This document shows positions 17,349-25,662 of a stretch of 64,000 bases of DNA, piece after piece (the stretch's first letter is position 1; each line of letters begins with the position of its first letter). Under the pieces are notes generated by a model. That model saw only the letters and a program-made list of their open reading frames with translations, was not told the DNA's origin and searched no databases. The translations under genes and the position numbers were made by a program. The DNA comes from Fodinibacter sp963730365 (GTDB taxonomy: Bacteria > Actinomycetota > Actinomycetes > Actinomycetales > Dermatophilaceae): NCBI GenBank assembly GCA_963730365.1, contig CAVSRM010000010.1:124001-188000 (forward strand), in the 5' to 3' direction.

Positions 17349-17840
17349 TCAGACCGTCTTGGCCTCGATGTCGGCGCCGCTGACGCTGCCGGTCCACTTC
17401 GCCAGCTCTCCGCCGTCGGGGTCGACCTGCACGAACGTGTGCTGCTGGGTGACGCCGTACTCCTTGCGCAGGTCGGTCTCGGTGTCGTAGTCGACCTTGA
17501 CCACCGTCAGCCCGTCGGGAACGCCGTCGGCCGCGACCGCGGCATCCGTCGCCCGGCAGCTCGGGCACCAGTCGGCGTGGAAGAAGTAGACGATCTTGGT
17601 GCCCTCGCGGGCGGCCATCTGGCTCTCGTACTCCGCCTGGGTGAGGTAGGCACCCGGCGTCGTGGCCGCATCCGGCGCGGCGGAGGTGCCGGCGGGGGCC
17701 GGCGAGCTGCTCGACCCGGTCGCAGCCGCCGAACTCGAGGTCGCTGCGGGAGTCGCTTCGGTCGTGGAGGTCTCCGAGCCGCACGCCGACAGGCCGAGGG
17801 CTGCTACGGCAGCGAGGGAAACGATCGTCGTGGTGCGCAT
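17349..17840 (-). CDS. Thioredoxin-domain lipoprotein
   Basis: A 163-residue exported lipoprotein. Signal MRTTTIVSLAAVAALGLSAC ends at the lipobox cysteine (residue 20). A Ser/Ala/Pro-rich linker follows, then a thioredoxin fold with the redox motif WCPSC (Cys92, Cys95) and the cis-proline region QQHTFVQVDPDG. It should reduce or exchange disulfides at the outer face of the membrane and be recharged by the adjacent CcdA protein, with which it forms a two-gene operon. The start is set by the signal peptide. Confidence 0.88.
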   Translation of the reverse strand: MRTTTIVSLAAVAALGLSACGSETSTTEATPAATSSSAAATGSSSSPAPAGTSAAPDAATTPGAYLTQAEYESQMAAREGTKIVYFFHADWCPSCRATDAAVAADGVPDGLTVVKVDYDTETDLRKEYGVTQQHTFVQVDPDGGELAKWTGSVSGADIEAKTV

Positions 17841-17973
17841 GCTTGACTCCTGGGTCGCGGGGCGTGGCCTCCAGTCAAGACGACCGCGGTCCGCGACTCC
17901 ACCCGCGGCCACTCCCCGTCACATCCGGGTAATGCCCGTGCGCCCACGTCCGGCAGGTGCCCGGGGTCGGGTC

Positions 17974-18031
17974 GCTCAGGCGGTGAGGAGGCTCAGGCGG
18001 TGAGGAGGCTCAGGCGGTGGGGAGGCTCAGG
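17974..18031. repeat. 17-bp tandem repeat overlapping the histidine kinase stop codon
   Basis: Three full copies and part of a fourth of a 17-bp unit, GCTCAGGCGGTGAGGAG, at 17974-17990, 17991-18007 and 18008-18024 (the last with one change), then GCTCAGG. The kinase stop codon at 18010-18012 lies in the third unit. As 17 is not a multiple of 3, extra copies reuse similar codons in different frames beyond the stop. Confidence 0.8.
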
Positions 18032-19011
18032 GTGACGACGCAGCCCGTGCCGTCGTCGAGGTTGGCCACCCGGGCACCGCCCCGGTGCATCCGCCCCACC
18101 TCGCGGGCGATCGTCAGGCCGAGGCCCATGCCGCGCTCGTGGCGGGACCCGTCGCCGCGCCACCCCGGGTCGAACACGTGGTCGAGGTCGCCCGTGGGGA
18201 TGCCTCCGCAGCCGTCGGTCACATCGACCTCGACCCTGGGACCTCGGGCCACGGTGCACACCTGCACCCGGCCTCCAGCGGACGTGTGCTGCACGGCATT
18301 TCTCAGCATGTTCGTCACCGCACGGGTCACCCCGCGGGCGTCGACGTCGACGACGGCCCCCGAGAGGTCACTCGCGGACACCTCGACGCCAGCCGCGTCG
18401 GCGAGCGGGAGCACGGTGGCCACGGCGTCGGACACGAGGTCGTCCAGGGCAGCCGACTCCACGCGGGCCGCCGTGGACCCGTGCAGCCGCGAGAGCTCGG
18501 CGATGTCGTCGACCATCGCGTCCATCCGGTCGACCTCGTGCACGATGCGCCCGTGCGCGGCGTGCGTATCGGCCACCGCGTCGTCCTCGAGCGACTCGGC
18601 CAGCGCACGGATGCCGGCCAGCGGGGTCCGCAGGTCGTGCGAGAGCCAGCGGATGGTCTCGCGCCGGGAGTCCTCGACCTCGCGGGCGCTCTCGCGGTCG
18701 GCGCGCTCCTGGGCGGCCTCGCGCTCCATCGTCCAGACCCGACGGGCGAGTACCAGCCCCACGAGCACCGCCATCGGGGCACCGGCGAGCAGGACGAAGA
18801 CCAGGGTGCGGTAGTCGTCCCCTCCGATGAGCATGGAGCGACTCGCCATCGCCACTCCGGCTCCGAGGGCCGCGACGAGGACGATGGGAGCCCCGAGCGC
18901 CGCGACAGAGGGTCGGTTGCGAGCGACCCGGGAGAGCACGACCGCTCCGGTCGCGCCCACCGCCGCCGTCACCGACGCCGAGACGAGGATGGCGCTCGTC
19001 TCAGGCGTCAT
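18010..19011 (-). CDS. Sensor histidine kinase
   Basis: A 333-residue membrane kinase. Two hydrophobic segments (~6-28 and ~38-90, with little extracellular loop) precede a HisKA domain with the phosphorylated His125 in WLSHDLRTPLAGIRAL. The HATPase domain has NMLRNAVQHTSAG (N box), DVTDGCGGIP (G1) and GMGLGLTIAREVGRMH (G2). The short sensor part suggests it senses within the membrane or through a partner. It overlaps the response regulator gene by 11 bp, and the two form a standard two-component system. Confidence 0.92.
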   Translation of the reverse strand: MTPETSAILVSASVTAAVGATGAVVLSRVARNRPSVAALGAPIVLVAALGAGVAMASRSMLIGGDDYRTLVFVLLAGAPMAVLVGLVLARRVWTMEREAAQERADRESAREVEDSRRETIRWLSHDLRTPLAGIRALAESLEDDAVADTHAAHGRIVHEVDRMDAMVDDIAELSRLHGSTAARVESAALDDLVSDAVATVLPLADAAGVEVSASDLSGAVVDVDARGVTRAVTNMLRNAVQHTSAGGRVQVCTVARGPRVEVDVTDGCGGIPTGDLDHVFDPGWRGDGSRHERGMGLGLTIAREVGRMHRGGARVANLDDGTGCVVTLSLPTA

Positions 19012-19702
19012 CGGCGACCTCCGTGCGGTCCCACCGGTAGCCCTTGCCGAAGACGGTGACGAGGCGGGTCGGTGACCCCGGATCGACCTCGACCTTCTCG
19101 CGCACCCGCCGCACGTGGACCGTGACCGTGGAGGGGTCCCCGATGTCCCAGCCCCACACCTGCCGGATCAGGTCGTCCCGGGACCACACGACCCCGGGCT
19201 GCTGGACGAGCCACGCCAGCAGGTCGAACTCGCGCGCGGTGAGCTGGAGGGTCTCCTCGCCCCGGGTCACGACCCGCGCTCCGAGGTCGACGACGAGATC
19301 ACCGTCGCGCAGCACGTCGGTCACCTCTGCCGATGCGTCGGCCGTCCTGCGCAGGAGCGACCTCACCCGCAGCTCGAGCTCCCGGAGGCTGAACGGCTTG
19401 GTCACGTAGTCGTCGGCTCCGTGCTGGAGCCCCTGGACCCGCTCGTGCTCCTGCCCCCGCGCGGTGACCATGATGAGCGGGAGGTCCCGGCGCATGCTGC
19501 GCAGCCGCCGGGAGACCTCGAAGCCACCCATCCCCGGGAGCATCAGGTCGAGCAGGACGAGGTCGGCAGGTGCCGCGGCGAAGTGGTCGATCGCCTGCTG
19601 GCCGTCCTCGACCGCGTCGAGCTCGTGGCCCGCACGCGTCAGGTACGCCGCGACGGCATCCCGCACCGTCGCGTCGTCCTCCACGAGCAGGATCCGGACC
19701 AC
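19001..19702 (-). CDS. OmpR/PhoB-family response regulator
   Basis: A 233-residue regulator. The receiver domain shows acidic residues Glu8-Asp9-Asp10, the phospho-acceptor Asp52 (LLDLMLPG) and Lys102 (TKPFSLRE). The winged-helix effector has LTAREFDLLAWLVQQPG and VTVHVRRVREKVE. The GTG at 19702 is chosen because it puts RILLVEDD at the very N terminus, and TACCCT lies 6 nt upstream, as in a leaderless promoter; an upstream in-frame start at 19741 would add a non-conserved tail. Targets are unknown. Confidence 0.92.
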   Translation of the reverse strand: MVRILLVEDDATVRDAVAAYLTRAGHELDAVEDGQQAIDHFAAAPADLVLLDLMLPGMGGFEVSRRLRSMRRDLPLIMVTARGQEHERVQGLQHGADDYVTKPFSLRELELRVRSLLRRTADASAEVTDVLRDGDLVVDLGARVVTRGEETLQLTAREFDLLAWLVQQPGVVWSRDDLIRQVWGWDIGDPSTVTVHVRRVREKVEVDPGSPTRLVTVFGKGYRWDRTEVADDA

Positions 19703-19926
19703 GACGCAAGGGTAGGGGCAGGTCGGCCGGCCCCACGGCATCCGGGATCCGATCGGTAAGACTCGCGAAAGGCGCCGACGGGAGGGGCGCCGCGCCCCCG
19801 ACCCCGGAACCCTCCATGGTCCCCGGCAGGTTGTCGCCTCGCCTCGCGGGCTTCTCGCGTGACCTCGACGAGCCCGGGCGGTGGAGCGTTCGACCGCGGG
19901 GCCGGCGAACTGGGAGACTCTGGGGC

Positions 19927-21141
19927 ATGCGGCGGATCGTCCAGAGCAAGAAGCTCCAACACGTGCGGTACGACGTGCGCGGGCCCATCCTCGTCGAGGC
20001 GCAGCGCCTCGAGGCGGAGGGGCACAAGATCCTCAAGCTGAACATCGGCAACACCGCGCCGTTCGGGTTCGAGGCGCCCGAGTCGATCGTCGCCGACATC
20101 GTGCACAACCTGCCCGACAGCCAGGGCTATGCCGACTCGCGAGGGATCTACTCGGCCCGCACCGCCGTCGCGCAGTACTACCAGTCCCACGGGCTCACCG
20201 AGACCGCGGTCGACGACGTCTTCATCGGCAACGGCGTCTCCGAGCTCATCACCATGGTGCTCCAGGCCTTCGTCGACGACGGCAACGAGGTGCTCGTGCC
20301 GGCGCCCGACTACCCGCTGTGGACCGGCGCCGTCTCGCTGTCGGGCGGCACCCCCGTGCACTACCGCTGCGACGAGACCAACGGGTGGGACCCCGACCTC
20401 GCCGACATCGAGGCCAAGATCACCGAGAACACCCACGCCCTGGTCATCATCAACCCCAACAACCCGACCGGGGCGGTCTACTCACCGGAGACGGTCAGGG
20501 CACTCGTCGACATCGCCCGTCGCCACAACCTCGTCGTCATGGCCGACGAGATCTACGAGAAGATCCTCTTCGACGACGCGGTCCACCACCACGCCGCGAA
20601 GGAGGCCGGTGACGACGTCCTCTGCCTGACCTTCAGCGGCCTGTCCAAGGCCTACCGGGTCTGCGGCTACCGTGCCGGCTGGGTCATGGTGTCCGGGCCC
20701 AAGCACCTCGCCGAGGACTTCCTCGAGGGCCTCACCCTGCTGGCCAACATGCGGATGTGCGCCAACGTGCCGGCCCAGCATGCGATCCAGACCGCCCTCG
20801 GCGGCTACCAGTCGGTCACCGAGCTCATCGTGCCCGGCGGTCGCTTCTACGAGCAGAGCAAGCTCGCCTCCCGGCTGCTCAACGAGATCCCCGGGGTCTC
20901 CTGCGTCGAGCCACGGGGTGCGCTGTACTGCTTCCCACGGCTGGACCCGGAGGTCTACGCGATCGAGAGCGACGAGTCCTTCGTCATCGACCTGCTCCGC
21001 GCCAAGAAGATCCTCGTCACCCACGGCACCGGGTTCAACTGGTTCGAGCCCGACCACTTCCGCCTGGTCACCCTGCCCGACGTCGACACCCTGACCGAGG
21101 CCATCGGGAGGATCGCCGACTTCCTCGAGACGCTGCGGTAG
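19927..21141 (+). CDS. alaA: Alanine transaminase (glutamate-pyruvate aminotransferase)
   Basis: A 404-residue fold-type I aminotransferase. The N terminus MRRIVQSKKLQHVRYDVRGP and KLNIGNTAPFGFEAPE are diagnostic of AlaA/AlaT. The PLP lysine lies in TFSGLSKAYRVCGYRAGW, with INPNNPTGAVY upstream. It interconverts pyruvate plus glutamate with alanine plus 2-oxoglutarate in the cytoplasm. The start is the ATG at 19927; the open frame extends upstream but without family sequence. The region between it and the divergent response regulator holds no gene. Confidence 0.94.
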   Translation: MRRIVQSKKLQHVRYDVRGPILVEAQRLEAEGHKILKLNIGNTAPFGFEAPESIVADIVHNLPDSQGYADSRGIYSARTAVAQYYQSHGLTETAVDDVFIGNGVSELITMVLQAFVDDGNEVLVPAPDYPLWTGAVSLSGGTPVHYRCDETNGWDPDLADIEAKITENTHALVIINPNNPTGAVYSPETVRALVDIARRHNLVVMADEIYEKILFDDAVHHHAAKEAGDDVLCLTFSGLSKAYRVCGYRAGWVMVSGPKHLAEDFLEGLTLLANMRMCANVPAQHAIQTALGGYQSVTELIVPGGRFYEQSKLASRLLNEIPGVSCVEPRGALYCFPRLDPEVYAIESDESFVIDLLRAKKILVTHGTGFNWFEPDHFRLVTLPDVDTLTEAIGRIADFLETLR

Positions 21142-21145
21142 GAGG

Positions 21146-21550
21146 GTGCCCTCCACCCGCCCCGACCCCGGTGCGCTCATCGCCATCGGCGTGGGCGGTG
21201 CCGTCGGTTCGCTCGGCCGGTATGCCGTCGGGTCGGCCCTCCCGCACGACGCCGCGGACTTCCCGTGGGCGACGTTGGTGGTCAATGTCAGCGGCGCCTT
21301 CGCCATGGGTCTGCTCGTGGCCTTCCTCGTCGACCGCCCCGGAATCCACCGGCTCGCGCGGCCGTTCCTCGGGGTCGGCGTGCTCGGCGGCTGGACCACC
21401 TTCTCGGCGCTCGCGGTCGACGCGGTCGGGCTCACGAGCGGGGGACGGCCCCAGGCCGCGCTGCTCTACGTGGCAGGGACGTTCGTCGTGGGGGTGCTCG
21501 CCGTGGCCGGTGGCGCGGCGGCGGGCCAGAGGATCTGGCCGGGCCCGTGA
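21146..21550 (+). CDS. crcB: Fluoride channel FluC/CrcB, first subunit
   Basis: A 134-residue four-helix membrane protein. GGAVGSLGRYAVGSAL, PWATLVVNVSGAFAMGLL and GVLGGWTTFSALAVDAV are the glycine/asparagine/phenylalanine motifs of fluoride channels, which release F- from the cytoplasm. Actinobacteria often use two paralogues as a dual-topology pair, and the second copy follows with a 4-bp overlap. It starts 4 bp after alaA, so the three genes probably share a transcript. Confidence 0.92.
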   Translation: MPSTRPDPGALIAIGVGGAVGSLGRYAVGSALPHDAADFPWATLVVNVSGAFAMGLLVAFLVDRPGIHRLARPFLGVGVLGGWTTFSALAVDAVGLTSGGRPQAALLYVAGTFVVGVLAVAGGAAAGQRIWPGP

Positions 21551-21909
21551 CCGCGCTCGACGTCCTGCTCGTGGCGATCGGTGCCGCGGCCGGCGCCCCG
21601 GCGCGATTCACCGTCAGCCACGTCCTGCGCGAGCGCCTCGCCGCCCCGCCACCGGTCGGCACCCTCAGCGTCAACGTCGTCGGCTCGCTCGTGCTGGGGC
21701 TGCTGGTCGGCGCCGGGGTCAGCGGGAGCACGCTCGCCCTGGTGGGCGTGGGCTTCTGCGGAGCCCTGACGACGTTCTCCACCCTGGCCCTGGAGCTCTG
21801 GGACGCGATCGAGGACGACCGGCTCGCCGAGGCGGTCGCCCTCCTCGTCCTCTCGCTCACCCTGGGTCTCGGCGCGGCCTACCTCGGGTTCGTCATCGGG
21901 CAGTCGTGA
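21547..21909 (+). CDS. crcB: Fluoride channel FluC/CrcB, second subunit
   Basis: A 120-residue paralogue of the preceding protein, with AAAGAPARFTVSHVLRERLA, PVGTLSVNVVGSLVLGLLVG and GFCGALTTFSTLALELWD. The GTG at 21547 overlaps the upstream stop (GTGA), coupling production of the two halves, as expected for a heteromeric channel of oppositely inserted subunits. A terminator follows directly. Confidence 0.92.
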   Translation: MTALDVLLVAIGAAAGAPARFTVSHVLRERLAAPPPVGTLSVNVVGSLVLGLLVGAGVSGSTLALVGVGFCGALTTFSTLALELWDAIEDDRLAEAVALLVLSLTLGLGAAYLGFVIGQS

Positions 21910-21913
21910 GACG

Positions 21914-21950
21914 GGGATGCCGCCCGCTCGAGGTGAGCGGACGGCATCCC
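21914..21950. terminator. Bidirectional terminator between crcB and the subtilase
   Basis: GGGATGCCG (21914-21922) pairs with CGGCATCCC (21942-21950), and inside it CCGCTC pairs with GAGCGG around a GAGGT loop. This gives a long, almost uninterrupted stem between two convergent genes. There is no T-run, as is common in GC-rich actinobacteria. Confidence 0.8.
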
Positions 21951-21974
21951 GTGGTTCCCCGGAGGGTTCGTGGA

Positions 21975-23708
21975 CTACCTCACGGCGCCCAGGGCGTTGA
22001 CGATCCCGTCGCCGTAGAAGCCGTTGAAGTCGGCGTCACCATCGCAGACCGCGTCGTACGACGGGGGGATCGGCGCGTCGTAGTCGTACACGCCACCGTC
22101 CCCGGCCGGGCAGGCCTTGTCGCGGGCGGTGTCCATGAGGATCTCTGCGGTGCGGTCGGGAGCCAGGGTGAAGCCTGCCTTGCCCTGCACCTTGCCGTGG
22201 GCCGACACGACGAGCGCTGCGACACCCGCGGCGTGCGGGGACGCCATCGACGTGCCCTGGAGGTACTGGTAGTACCCGCACTCCTCGCCCTTGCCCTTCC
22301 CCTTGGCGGGAACGGTGCGGCAGTCCTTCATGACCCAGCCCTCACCGGAAGCGGTGATGTCACCGTTCTCGTCGACGTCACCGACCGCCTGCAGCACGTG
22401 CAGCGGAGCTGCCGAGAGGATGAGGTTCGCGGTGCCGGCGGCACCGTCGTAGTAGTCGCCACCGGGCGCCGAGACCTCGATCTCGCCGGAGGCGAGGTCT
22501 GTGGTCCAGTTGGAGTAGTACGCCTTGCGCTCGCTCGGGCCGACGGCCGAGACACCGAGGACGTGGGGCCCCTCGACCGGGAGGTCGAAGCAGGTCGCGT
22601 TGTCGATGGTGCGATCGTGCTCGTTGCCGGCCGGGTAGTCCGGGCTGGAGGTGTCCACGCGCGGGTTGGCCAGGTCGTCGTGACCGTTGCCGAGGGCGCC
22701 GACGAGGGTGACACCGTGGTCGTGGGCGTAGTTCAGCGCCCGGGTCATGGCCTCGATGATGACGTCCTGCTCGGCCGCCTCCTCCGGGGAGTCCTCCGGG
22801 GCGCCGCCCAGGCAGTTGTACGCCCACGGGTCGACGTAGAAGGACATGTTGACGACGTCGATCCCCACGTCACCGGAGTAGGTGAGGGCGTTGACCGTCG
22901 GGGTGAGGAAGAAGTAGCCGCTGTCCTGGCCGGCTCGCACGTTGACGATGTCGACGTCGGGCGCGACACCGGAGACACCGATGCCGTTCATCGCGCCGGC
23001 CATCGTGCCGGCCACGTGGGTGCCGTGGCCGTCGTCATCGACGTTGGCCGGGTCGACGCAGCTCGCGACCTCGCAGTCACCGTCGATGGCGGGGATGTCG
23101 GTGGTGAAGTTGCGCGACAGCTTGGCGTCGAAGTTGGGCGCGATGTCGGGGTGGCTCGCGTCGACACCGGTGTCCATGACACCGACCTTGACCCGCTTGT
23201 CGCCCATGTCGATCGCGTGAGCCTCCGGAGCGTCGATCATGTCCATGCCCCAGAGGTAGGGGTCGAGCGGGTCGCTCGCCCCCTTCTTGCCCTTGGTCGC
23301 GAAGGCGTTGTGGCTCCCGGAAGCACCCGCCTCGGGACGCGGGCGCTCGACGTCCATGCGGACCGGCGAATCCTTCGGGGACCGGCCGACCACGCCGTCG
23401 CGCGCGGCTGCGTCGACACCCGACATCGCGCGGGCCTTGTCCAGGAACGCGGACGACGTCGAGGTCACGGTGACCATGCCGATGGCCGTGTTGACCGAGG
23501 TGACCGTGGCCCCCGCCTTCTCGAGCTTGCGCGCGAGTGCGTTGGCGTCAGTACCGAGGTCGGCGAGGACGGCGTACGAGCCGTCGACTGCCGACCCGGC
23601 ACTGGCGGCCGCCGCCGGGCTGGCCGTTGCTGTCGCGGTCGTGGCGCCGAGGGCCGTCGTGGCCAGGGCCACCGCTCCGATGCCTGCCACCATGCGAGAT
23701 CGTCGCAT
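21975..23708 (-). CDS. Secreted S8 (subtilisin-like) serine protease
   Basis: A 577-residue exported protease. A signal peptide (~30 residues) precedes an inhibitor-I9-like propeptide (VDGSYAVLADLGTDANALAR..., ~40-110) and the catalytic domain. The triad is Asp179 (VGVMDTGVDASHPD), His228 (DDDGHGTHVAGTM) and Ser487 (GTSMASPHAAGV); the oxyanion Asn lies in GALGNGHDD. A lysine/glycine-rich insert (AKGKGKGEE) sits shortly before the serine. It ends right after the catalytic domain, without a P-domain or cell-wall anchor. The ATG at 23708 has GGAAGTGAG upstream. Confidence 0.93.
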   Translation of the reverse strand: MRRSRMVAGIGAVALATTALGATTATATASPAAAASAGSAVDGSYAVLADLGTDANALARKLEKAGATVTSVNTAIGMVTVTSTSSAFLDKARAMSGVDAAARDGVVGRSPKDSPVRMDVERPRPEAGASGSHNAFATKGKKGASDPLDPYLWGMDMIDAPEAHAIDMGDKRVKVGVMDTGVDASHPDIAPNFDAKLSRNFTTDIPAIDGDCEVASCVDPANVDDDGHGTHVAGTMAGAMNGIGVSGVAPDVDIVNVRAGQDSGYFFLTPTVNALTYSGDVGIDVVNMSFYVDPWAYNCLGGAPEDSPEEAAEQDVIIEAMTRALNYAHDHGVTLVGALGNGHDDLANPRVDTSSPDYPAGNEHDRTIDNATCFDLPVEGPHVLGVSAVGPSERKAYYSNWTTDLASGEIEVSAPGGDYYDGAAGTANLILSAAPLHVLQAVGDVDENGDITASGEGWVMKDCRTVPAKGKGKGEECGYYQYLQGTSMASPHAAGVAALVVSAHGKVQGKAGFTLAPDRTAEILMDTARDKACPAGDGGVYDYDAPIPPSYDAVCDGDADFNGFYGDGIVNALGAVR

Positions 23709-23813
23709 CTGGTTCTCACTTCCGTCGTGGAGGAGGCCGCCGCATTGCGGCCCGGGGACACCGTAGCCCCGGCCGGACGGATCGGCGCGCTGAGTGTCCG
23801 TATGCTCTCGACC

Positions 23814-24182
23814 ATGCGCCGACGCACCCCCGGGCCCGTCCCCGACGTCTTCGAGACGTTCGCGGACCGGGTCGACACCGAGGACGAGGGGCCCCTTGCC
23901 GTGCCGGCGGTCGGGGTGATGGCTCGCTCGGCCGGGGTGACCATCGCGCTGATGGTGGTGACCTGCGTCGCGTTCGTCGGAGGGGCCTGGGCCGCCAACC
24001 ACCTGCGCCCAGAGCTGCAGTTCTCCAACCTCCTCTGGGAGGGGGTGGCCATCCTCGGGTGGTCGGTGCTGTGGGGCGCGCTGGCCGCGGCGGCCACCCT
24101 CGCCCTCGGGTTCGTCGTCGTCGGGCTGCCGTGGGTGCGCCGTCAACGAGGGTCGCGGGCCACCTCGACCTCGGCGCCGTAG
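23814..24182 (+). CDS. Small two-helix membrane protein, unknown function
   Basis: A 122-residue protein with a hydrophilic, acidic N terminus (~35 residues) and two membrane helices (SAGVTIALMVVTCVAFVGGAW and EGVAILGWSVLWGALAAAAT). I do not recognise the family. TATGCT lies 7 nt before the ATG at 23814, so a leaderless transcript is likely; an in-frame ATG at 23802 is the alternative. Its last 40 bp overlap the end of the convergent papain-like gene. Confidence 0.65.
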   Translation: MRRRTPGPVPDVFETFADRVDTEDEGPLAVPAVGVMARSAGVTIALMVVTCVAFVGGAWAANHLRPELQFSNLLWEGVAILGWSVLWGALAAAATLALGFVVVGLPWVRRQRGSRATSTSAP

Positions 24183-24820
24183 GACCACCCGTCCATGAGC
24201 GGGAGGGAGTCCCCGCTCCAGAAGCGGCCGGGGTCGTACCAGTTCGTGGGCGCCTCGGGGCGCAGGATCGCCATCTCCTCCAGGGTCGCGGCCACGACCT
24301 CCGCGCAGTAGGCGTCTTCGGGGCGCAGTCCCTTCTGCGCGGCCCGGCGCTGGGAGAGGTATCCGTCCCGGCCGCGCAGCCAGCGCCACGCCATCCCGAC
24401 GGTTGACGGAAACGGAACTCCGTTGAGCCGGGCGATGGTTCGCAGGAGAGCATCCTCCTGGTGCGGCGTCACATCGGGTTGCAACTGACGAAGCCAGCAG
24501 CGCTGGCCATAACGCTCCTGCCACGCGGTGACGGCGTCGCGGAGGTCGTGCAACTGCACCCCGCGGTGGTGGTCTCCCGTCCACTGGTCGCGCAGCGACC
24601 GCCCCATCTCCGCGTGCCACATCAGGGGAGGGAGGTCCTCCAGGACGACCGCCATACCCACGTGGTTGATCGGCGCGTTGCTCGCGGCCTGGATCACCCG
24701 GTCGGCCACGGTCTCACCGCGGAAGATCCACAGGTCTCCCGTGCGGGTGGCGTCGACGGCTTCCTCGAACGAGGCCGGTGCGGTGGTCCTCATCGGGAGC
24801 GGCGTGCGCCTACGAGCCAT
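24143..24820 (-). CDS. Permuted papain-like (YaeF/YiiX-type) amidase-fold protein
   Basis: A 225-residue protein without a signal peptide. The order GDLWIFRG, then His53 in NAPINHVGMAVVL, and finally Cys172 in DAYCAEVVAATLEEM matches the circularly permuted NlpC/P60 superfamily, where His precedes Cys. Related proteins act on peptides or lipids, but no substrate can be assigned. It lies head to head with the 56-residue protein gene and tail to tail with the small membrane protein gene, overlapping the latter by 40 bp. Confidence 0.75.
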   Translation of the reverse strand: MARRRTPLPMRTTAPASFEEAVDATRTGDLWIFRGETVADRVIQAASNAPINHVGMAVVLEDLPPLMWHAEMGRSLRDQWTGDHHRGVQLHDLRDAVTAWQERYGQRCWLRQLQPDVTPHQEDALLRTIARLNGVPFPSTVGMAWRWLRGRDGYLSQRRAAQKGLRPEDAYCAEVVAATLEEMAILRPEAPTNWYDPGRFWSGDSLPLMDGWSYGAEVEVARDPR

Positions 24821-24860
24821 GGACCCAGTGTGCCCGTGGCGCGGCGTCTATCGTGGACAC

Positions 24861-25031
24861 ATGGCTCCTTCCGCGAACCGCCTGCTCAAGGGCCTGGGCG
24901 TGGCGAGCGTCGTCGGCGTCGTGGCGACCGGCGTTCTCGTCGCACGCAACGAGCGCGAGCGCCGCGCCTACACCCCCGACGAGGTGCGCGGTCGCCTGCA
25001 CGAGCGGCTGAAGAACGCTCCGAAGGACTGA
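24861..25031 (+). CDS. Small single-helix protein, conserved-looking
   Basis: A 56-residue protein: MAPSANRLLKGLGVASVVGV then one hydrophobic stretch (~11-27), then a charged tail rich in Arg/Glu (RNERERRAYTPDEVRGRLHE). The form resembles small membrane-anchored proteins common in actinobacteria. TATCGT lies 6 nt before the ATG, as in a leaderless start. Function is unknown. Confidence 0.65.
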   Translation: MAPSANRLLKGLGVASVVGVVATGVLVARNERERRAYTPDEVRGRLHERLKNAPKD

Positions 25032-25043
25032 GGCACCCCCCGT

Positions 25044-25169
25044 CTCAGCAGAGGGTGGTGCTCGAACCACACGCACGACCTTGTGGTTCCTCCACCAAGC
25101 TCTGCTAGCAGAGGTTAGGGCTCGAACCACACGCACGACCTTGTGGTTCGGGGCCCACCCTCTGCTGAG
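25044..25169. repeat. Two-unit palindromic repeat element
   Basis: Two related ~60-bp units lie head to tail (about 25047-25106 and 25107-25166). Each starts AGCAGAGG, contains an identical 30-bp core with the hairpin GAACCACA-(10 nt)-TGTGGTTC, and ends in CTCTGCT. The ends of the whole element are a perfect 15-bp inverted repeat, CTCAGCAGAGGGTGG (25044-25058) and its complement (25155-25169). The centre is CTCTGC-TA-GCAGAG. It lies between two convergent genes and may terminate both. Confidence 0.8.
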
Positions 25170-25185
25170 CTGGCGGCGGAGGAGC

Positions 25186-25662
25186 TCAGGAGCCGAGGAT
25201 GTCGTCGAGGCGTTCGTAGCCCTCGGCCATCCCCTGCTCCATCCCCGACTCGACCATGAGGTCGCGGCCCTCGACGGAGCGTCCGATGCTTCGTCCCCTC
25301 AGTCGGGTCCTCCCGTCGCCGAGGTCCTCGAACCACATGAACTCCAGCGACACCTGGTCGGGAGCCCCGTCGAACTCGAAGGTCTGCAGGGCGAACTCGT
25401 TCTCCCGGATGGTGTGGAACACGCCGCGGAAGCCGTACTCGGCCCCCTCGGGGTCCCGGTGCACGTAGCGGTAGCCGCCGCCGGTGGTGAAGTCCCACCT
25501 GTCGATGACCATCTCGTAGCCGCGCGGACCGAGCCACCGGCGGACCGTGTCGGGGTCGCGATGTGCCTCGAAGACAGCGCTCACGGGGGCATCGAACTCA
25601 CGGGTGAAGTCGACCCACGGGACCCCTGCGGGGATGTCGAGGTGCAGTGCGTTGGTGCTCAT
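25186..25662 (-). CDS. AHSA1/SRPBCC-family protein
   Basis: A 158-residue START-like protein. WVDFTREFDAPVSAVFEAHRDPDTVRRWLGP and GGGYRYVHRDPEG are typical of Activator of Hsp90 ATPase homologue 1-like proteins, which bind small hydrophobic molecules in a deep pocket. These are commonly encoded beside an ArsR regulator, as here. The ATG at 25662 overlaps the ArsR stop by 4 bp and has a strong AAGGAGAG Shine-Dalgarno. The ligand is unknown. Confidence 0.9.
   Translation of the reverse strand: MSTNALHLDIPAGVPWVDFTREFDAPVSAVFEAHRDPDTVRRWLGPRGYEMVIDRWDFTTGGGYRYVHRDPEGAEYGFRGVFHTIRENEFALQTFEFDGAPDQVSLEFMWFEDLGDGRTRLRGRSIGRSVEGRDLMVESGMEQGMAEGYERLDDILGS

Noticed and set aside
20757..24182. A 1141-residue rightward open frame
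   Set aside because: It is antisense to the subtilase and out of frame with alaA and crcB; low-complexity Arg/Gly/Val text is typical of GC-rich shadow frames. Only its last ~120 codons match a real small gene.
25047..25166. Repeats with constant hairpin cores considered as a mini CRISPR array
   Set aside because: Only two units, no regular spacer length and no cas genes; the whole element is palindromic.
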